From Sphingobacterium lactis (GTDB taxonomy: Bacteria > Bacteroidota > Bacteroidia > Sphingobacteriales > Sphingobacteriaceae): a stretch of DNA of 64,000 bases. Shown here piece by piece: positions 61,108 to 64,000 of this stretch. The notes under the pieces were generated by a model. The model was not told the DNA's origin, did no database searches, and worked only from the letters and a program-made list of their open reading frames with translations. The stretch is from positions 806,001 to 870,000 of the forward strand of contig NZ_CP049246.1 of NCBI RefSeq assembly GCF_011046555.1, written 5' to 3'. The number at the start of each line of letters is the position of its first letter. Positions within the stretch are counted from its first letter, which is position 1. The position numbers were made by a program, and so were the translations under genes.

Positions 61108-62472
61108 ATGTTCATAAGTTCTATAAATATTAAAGGTCTTCATGGTTATATTGATAAAAAATTAGATTTTTTTAATGATACAACTCTTCTTGTCGGAATA
61201 AATGGAGCAGGGAAAACTAGCATTTTAAATTTAATAAATTGGTTAATTCAGCCATCGATTTCTCACTTATGTGTAACGAAGTTTAAATCGGTAACATTAA
61301 AGTTAACTTTTAAAGATATTGAATATACAATCACCTGTAAACATTTAAAATCAACATTTACATATAGTGTAATTAATTCTAAAGGAGAAAAATTTCCTCC
61401 ATTAGTTGTAAGAAGAAAATATAGTTTTGAATCGATAACAAATAATCAAGATCTTTTTGATAAAGCATTTGATAGTTATACTGGGTTAAGGCCTGATGAT
61501 AATGAAGTAAAAACTTGGGAACTTATTAAGAACTTTCCGAGACCAACGATAATTGGCCTAGATAGACATTTATATGCAGAGGAAGCAGATACGATTTATT
61601 TTGATGAAAATATACGTCCTAATATAAATTCAAAAAGAATAAATAAAACTTTAACACCTATTGATAGGGCTAAGAATCTTATTAATGAAGAATATAGAAT
61701 TTCAAAAAACTCGATATTAAATTTAACAAATGATTTAAAAAATCATTTGATGTTATCAACATTTTCAGACAATATTAATTTGGATTCTTTCGGAACTGGA
61801 ATTAAACAAAAATTAGATATAGGTCAAATAGATAAAGCTCAAAAAAGAGTGAATGAATATTTTGCAGAATATGCTAATATTGAATTAAAGAGTGAAGATT
61901 TACGAATTGTAAAAGATTATTTTAATAATCTAAGAGAAATTACATTAAAATATATAAACACACCAACTGACCCTAGAGTTGAATTATTATACGGATTAAA
62001 TGCAAATCAATATACAAAAATAAAAAAATTATTGACTGCATTTGAAAAATTTGAAAAACAATCTAAATCCGCTAAAAAGAAAATAGATGACTTTTTAACA
62101 ACAATAAATTTCTTCTTTAAAGATTCCTCAAAAAAATTAATCTTTAAAGAGGAAACGTCAATCATAGCGTATAAAAGTTTAGATAAAAACCAAAATTTTA
62201 TTGGTGATTTTAGAGATATAAGAAATTTGTCTTCAGGAGAACAACAGATATTAATTCTGTTTTCGTATATAGCATTTAATAGTGGTGACGGAAAAGTTTT
62301 CATTATTGATGAACCAGAACTTTCATTACACATTAAATGGCAGGAGGATTTTTTATCATATTTAGATCAAATAAAACCAACTGGCGTACAGGTTATTTTG
62401 GCAACGCATTCCCCAATACTGGCAAATAGAAAACGTGATAAAACAATAGTGTTACTTCCTTATAATGAATAA
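61108..62472 (+). CDS. ariA: PARIS-like AAA ATPase subunit (AriA type)
   Basis: A 454-residue ABC/AAA-type ATPase. Walker A is GINGAGKTS (30-38), the signature LSSGEQQ lies near 380, Walker B is VFIIDEPELSLH, and the switch histidine is in ILATHSPILANR. A coiled region (KAFEKFEKQSKSAKKKIDDF) lies between. Together with the DUF4435 gene it overlaps by 8 bases, this is the two-gene layout of PARIS defence, in which AriA holds AriB in check and releases it on sensing phage anti-restriction proteins. Strongly AT-rich, unlike the housekeeping genes here. Confidence 0.8.
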   Translation: MFISSINIKGLHGYIDKKLDFFNDTTLLVGINGAGKTSILNLINWLIQPSISHLCVTKFKSVTLKLTFKDIEYTITCKHLKSTFTYSVINSKGEKFPPLVVRRKYSFESITNNQDLFDKAFDSYTGLRPDDNEVKTWELIKNFPRPTIIGLDRHLYAEEADTIYFDENIRPNINSKRINKTLTPIDRAKNLINEEYRISKNSILNLTNDLKNHLMLSTFSDNINLDSFGTGIKQKLDIGQIDKAQKRVNEYFAEYANIELKSEDLRIVKDYFNNLREITLKYINTPTDPRVELLYGLNANQYTKIKKLLTAFEKFEKQSKSAKKKIDDFLTTINFFFKDSSKKLIFKEETSIIAYKSLDKNQNFIGDFRDIRNLSSGEQQILILFSYIAFNSGDGKVFIIDEPELSLHIKWQEDFLSYLDQIKPTGVQVILATHSPILANRKRDKTIVLLPYNE

Positions 62473-63337
62473 ATTTGGTTTCCCAGAGTTGTCCCAGACC
62501 TTTCTTATGGGGCAAGACCTCATGTATAAGCAATTTAATGAGGTTGATTTTTTTGTAGAGGACATTGAAAGTGAACATATGTATTTCAACATTTTTAAAA
62601 ATGTATTCTCTCAAGTTAAATTTGAAAAAATATTTCCGTTAGGAGGAAAGGAAAACGTAATAGAAGCTGCAAAAAAGACAGTAGCTAATAAAGATAAAAT
62701 TTATTTTGTCGACCAGGATTTTGATGGAATTCTTGAAACTAAATGTAATTACCCTAACATTTTTTATCTTAAAAAATATAGTATAGAAAATTATCTAATT
62801 CAAAAAGAATCAATATTTGAGATTATAAGAATTAAACAGCCTAAATTCAAAGACAAAGAGATTGAAGCAATTTTCGATTATAAAAAATTATTATTTGAAA
62901 CGACTGAATTTTTAAAAGAAATGTCAATTTACTTTGTGGTAGTTCGAAAATTTAAATTGAACGATGAGTATTTAAAAATAATCGTTCACAGAGATTTTGA
63001 TGAAAACACAACTTCACCTTATTACAAGGGTAACCATATAAAAAATTATATAAAGCAAATAGAAACATCCTTAAAATCTAGAGATGGCAGAATATCTATA
63101 AATAAGCATAAGAAATTGATTCAAAATCACTTTAATACCCTTGAAGCATGCCTAAATAATATTCCAGGCAAATATTTATTGTCTATTATAAAGCAAAGAT
63201 TGATATCAAAGAAATTAATTAATGCAAATAGTGATGAAACATTTATATATTCACTTTCAAAAGAATTCAACCCTAGAATATTTAACGATATAAAATTAGA
63301 AGTAATTAATTTTAGAAACTTAAATAATACTGGTTAA
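62465..63337 (+). CDS. ariB: PARIS-like DUF4435/Toprim effector (AriB type)
   Basis: A 290-residue DUF4435 protein. The Toprim-like core is visible: catalytic-type glutamate Glu32 in VDFFVEDIESEHMYF, a strand and turn KIFPLGGKENVIEA, the acidic triplet in IYFVDQDFDGIL (Asp83, Asp85, Asp87), and FYLKKYSIENYLI, the family's YSIEN motif. In PARIS the AriB effector, when released, becomes a nuclease; its best known target in E. coli is tRNA-Lys. The gene starts inside the ATPase gene (8-base overlap), so it is co-translated with its guardian. Confidence 0.8.
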   Translation: MNKFGFPELSQTFLMGQDLMYKQFNEVDFFVEDIESEHMYFNIFKNVFSQVKFEKIFPLGGKENVIEAAKKTVANKDKIYFVDQDFDGILETKCNYPNIFYLKKYSIENYLIQKESIFEIIRIKQPKFKDKEIEAIFDYKKLLFETTEFLKEMSIYFVVVRKFKLNDEYLKIIVHRDFDENTTSPYYKGNHIKNYIKQIETSLKSRDGRISINKHKKLIQNHFNTLEACLNNIPGKYLLSIIKQRLISKKLINANSDETFIYSLSKEFNPRIFNDIKLEVINFRNLNNTG

Positions 63338-63827
63338 GATTAACCAATCATAAAGGTGTCTAATGAATTAAAGAGGGTAGACTTATCTGTTTTTGCACCC
63401 TTTCTCAGACAAGCTTTTTAACTTGATTAGCATCATTTTTATTTAAAAGATTGGACTTCAAAACATGCTCCTAAAACACTTTTAAAATTTCCGTTTCCAA
63501 ACTTAAAATATCGAATTGTTTATCTATATTCAAAAAATAAAAAACCAAAAAATCTTTAAAAAATATGAATTGGGTAAAACAAATGAAAGACTTCCAGAAG
63601 CAAATAATGATATTCATGTAGTGTTGGTAACAAAGGTAAATTTCACATTTCTAGCAGTGGGACTTTACATGAGACTTGAAAATAAATGGTACTATATGGA
63701 TAAGGGTAGACCAAGTGATCTAGTCATTGAAAATGTTAATGTTTGGGTAGAAAATATTGGATTACATTTAACATTCTAATTTATTCGACAGAACATCCAT
63801 AATAGATAATTTTGAATAGTGGCTGAA
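63338..63827. other. AT-rich stretch with a possible 87-codon frame
   Basis: Between the AriB-like gene and the partial gene at the right edge. A frame at 63516-63779 starts with TTG and ends YYMDKGRPSDLVIENVNV ...; the C-half resembles small phage-type proteins (RLPEANNDIHVVLVTK followed by W-Y-Y-M-D), so it may be the remnant of one whose start is lost. I rate it possible, not certain. Confidence 0.35.
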
Positions 63828-63848
63828 TTATAGAAAACAGCCACTATT
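63815..63848. terminator. Hairpin near the right edge
   Basis: AATAGTGGCTG pairs with CAGCCACTATT around a 12-base loop. Confidence 0.55.
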
Positions 63849-64000
63849 AATTTTAGAGTTCGGCACTATGGATGCCATTACAAAATCATCATCACGTGAT
63901 TCCTTCAATGCTTCTATAAAATTATCTGACTCATCAACTATAAGGGAATTAAGGTTCAAATAAGGTTCTAAATCATTCATTGTAAACTCATAGATCCTCC
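63828..64000 (-). CDS. C-terminal end of an unidentified gene (5' part outside window)
   Basis: On the minus strand a frame open at the window edge reads ...RIYEFTMNDLEPYLNLNSLI ... DDDFVMASIVPNSKINSGCFL and stops at 63828-63830. The acidic, non-repetitive composition looks like coding sequence, but only 57 codons are visible and no family can be named. The stop overlaps the stem of a hairpin at 63815-63848. Confidence 0.45.
   Translation of the reverse strand, partial: RIYEFTMNDLEPYLNLNSLIVDESDNFIEALKESRDDDFVMASIVPNSKINSGCFL

Overview
The window looks like a chromosome segment of a Sphingobacteriaceae bacterium (Bacteroidota), most likely Sphingobacterium or a close relative. Evidence: the L28-L33-DUF4295-FtsY-RimO gene order, a bacillithiol gene (bshC), split-off plug/SPOR/DUF families typical of the phylum, promoter boxes of the form TAnnTTTG (with TTTG 19 bases upstream of both tRNA genes), and almost no Shine-Dalgarno sequences. 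This assignment rests on reading proteins, not on a database search.

Layout. 1-4.2 kb: end of secA, SPOR protein, M20 amidohydrolase, thiamine-pyrophosphokinase-like protein and GNAT in one rightward run. 4.2-9.6 kb: M28 peptidase, rhodanese, glutamate-type dehydrogenase, two small membrane proteins, gcvT. 9.8-13.5 kb: leftward group (truC, DUF4359, DUF4112, SIMPL, recO) around a cold-shock gene. 13.7-19.2 kb: ribosomal proteins L28 and L33, DUF4295, ftsY, rimO, bshC and a Crp-type regulator. 19.3-26.3 kb: two guanidine-modifying enzymes (ctlX and a DDAH-like gene), gcvP, a DUF1080 protein and an amidase lipoprotein. 26.4-35.2 kb: leftward genes for an uncharacterised conserved protein, NUDIX, phosphohexomutase, a lipoprotein, 2,4-dienoyl-CoA reductase, enoyl-CoA hydratase and a large plug-domain protein. 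purD and tRNA-Glu follow.

36.8-42.1 kb is an AT-rich accessory segment: a decayed HTH gene, a LytS-type kinase, a LytTR regulator and a thioredoxin-fold protein lie between two perfect 27-bp direct repeats, followed by an antitoxin-like gene with a dead toxin. 42.9-53.9 kb returns to housekeeping: class I aldolase, then a tight five-gene leftward operon (HD-PycTM, SdiA-regulated lipoprotein, metallophosphatase, GAF protein, BamA-like barrel), and a divergent calcineurin-type phosphatase. After tRNA-Lys come a flavodoxin-UbiA fusion, an orphan LytTR regulator lacking its phosphoacceptor aspartate, and a TPR/TonB-receptor pair. The right end (61.1-63.3 kb) is strongly AT-rich and carries an AAA ATPase plus DUF4435/Toprim pair matching the PARIS anti-phage architecture.

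Most notable: the PARIS-like pair; the Pycsar-effector-domain operon; the NQO1/UbiA fusion; the repeat-bounded island; a dispersed family of 7-bp-periodic repeats, one array of which supplies the last codons of truC; and several promoters that sit directly against the start codon.
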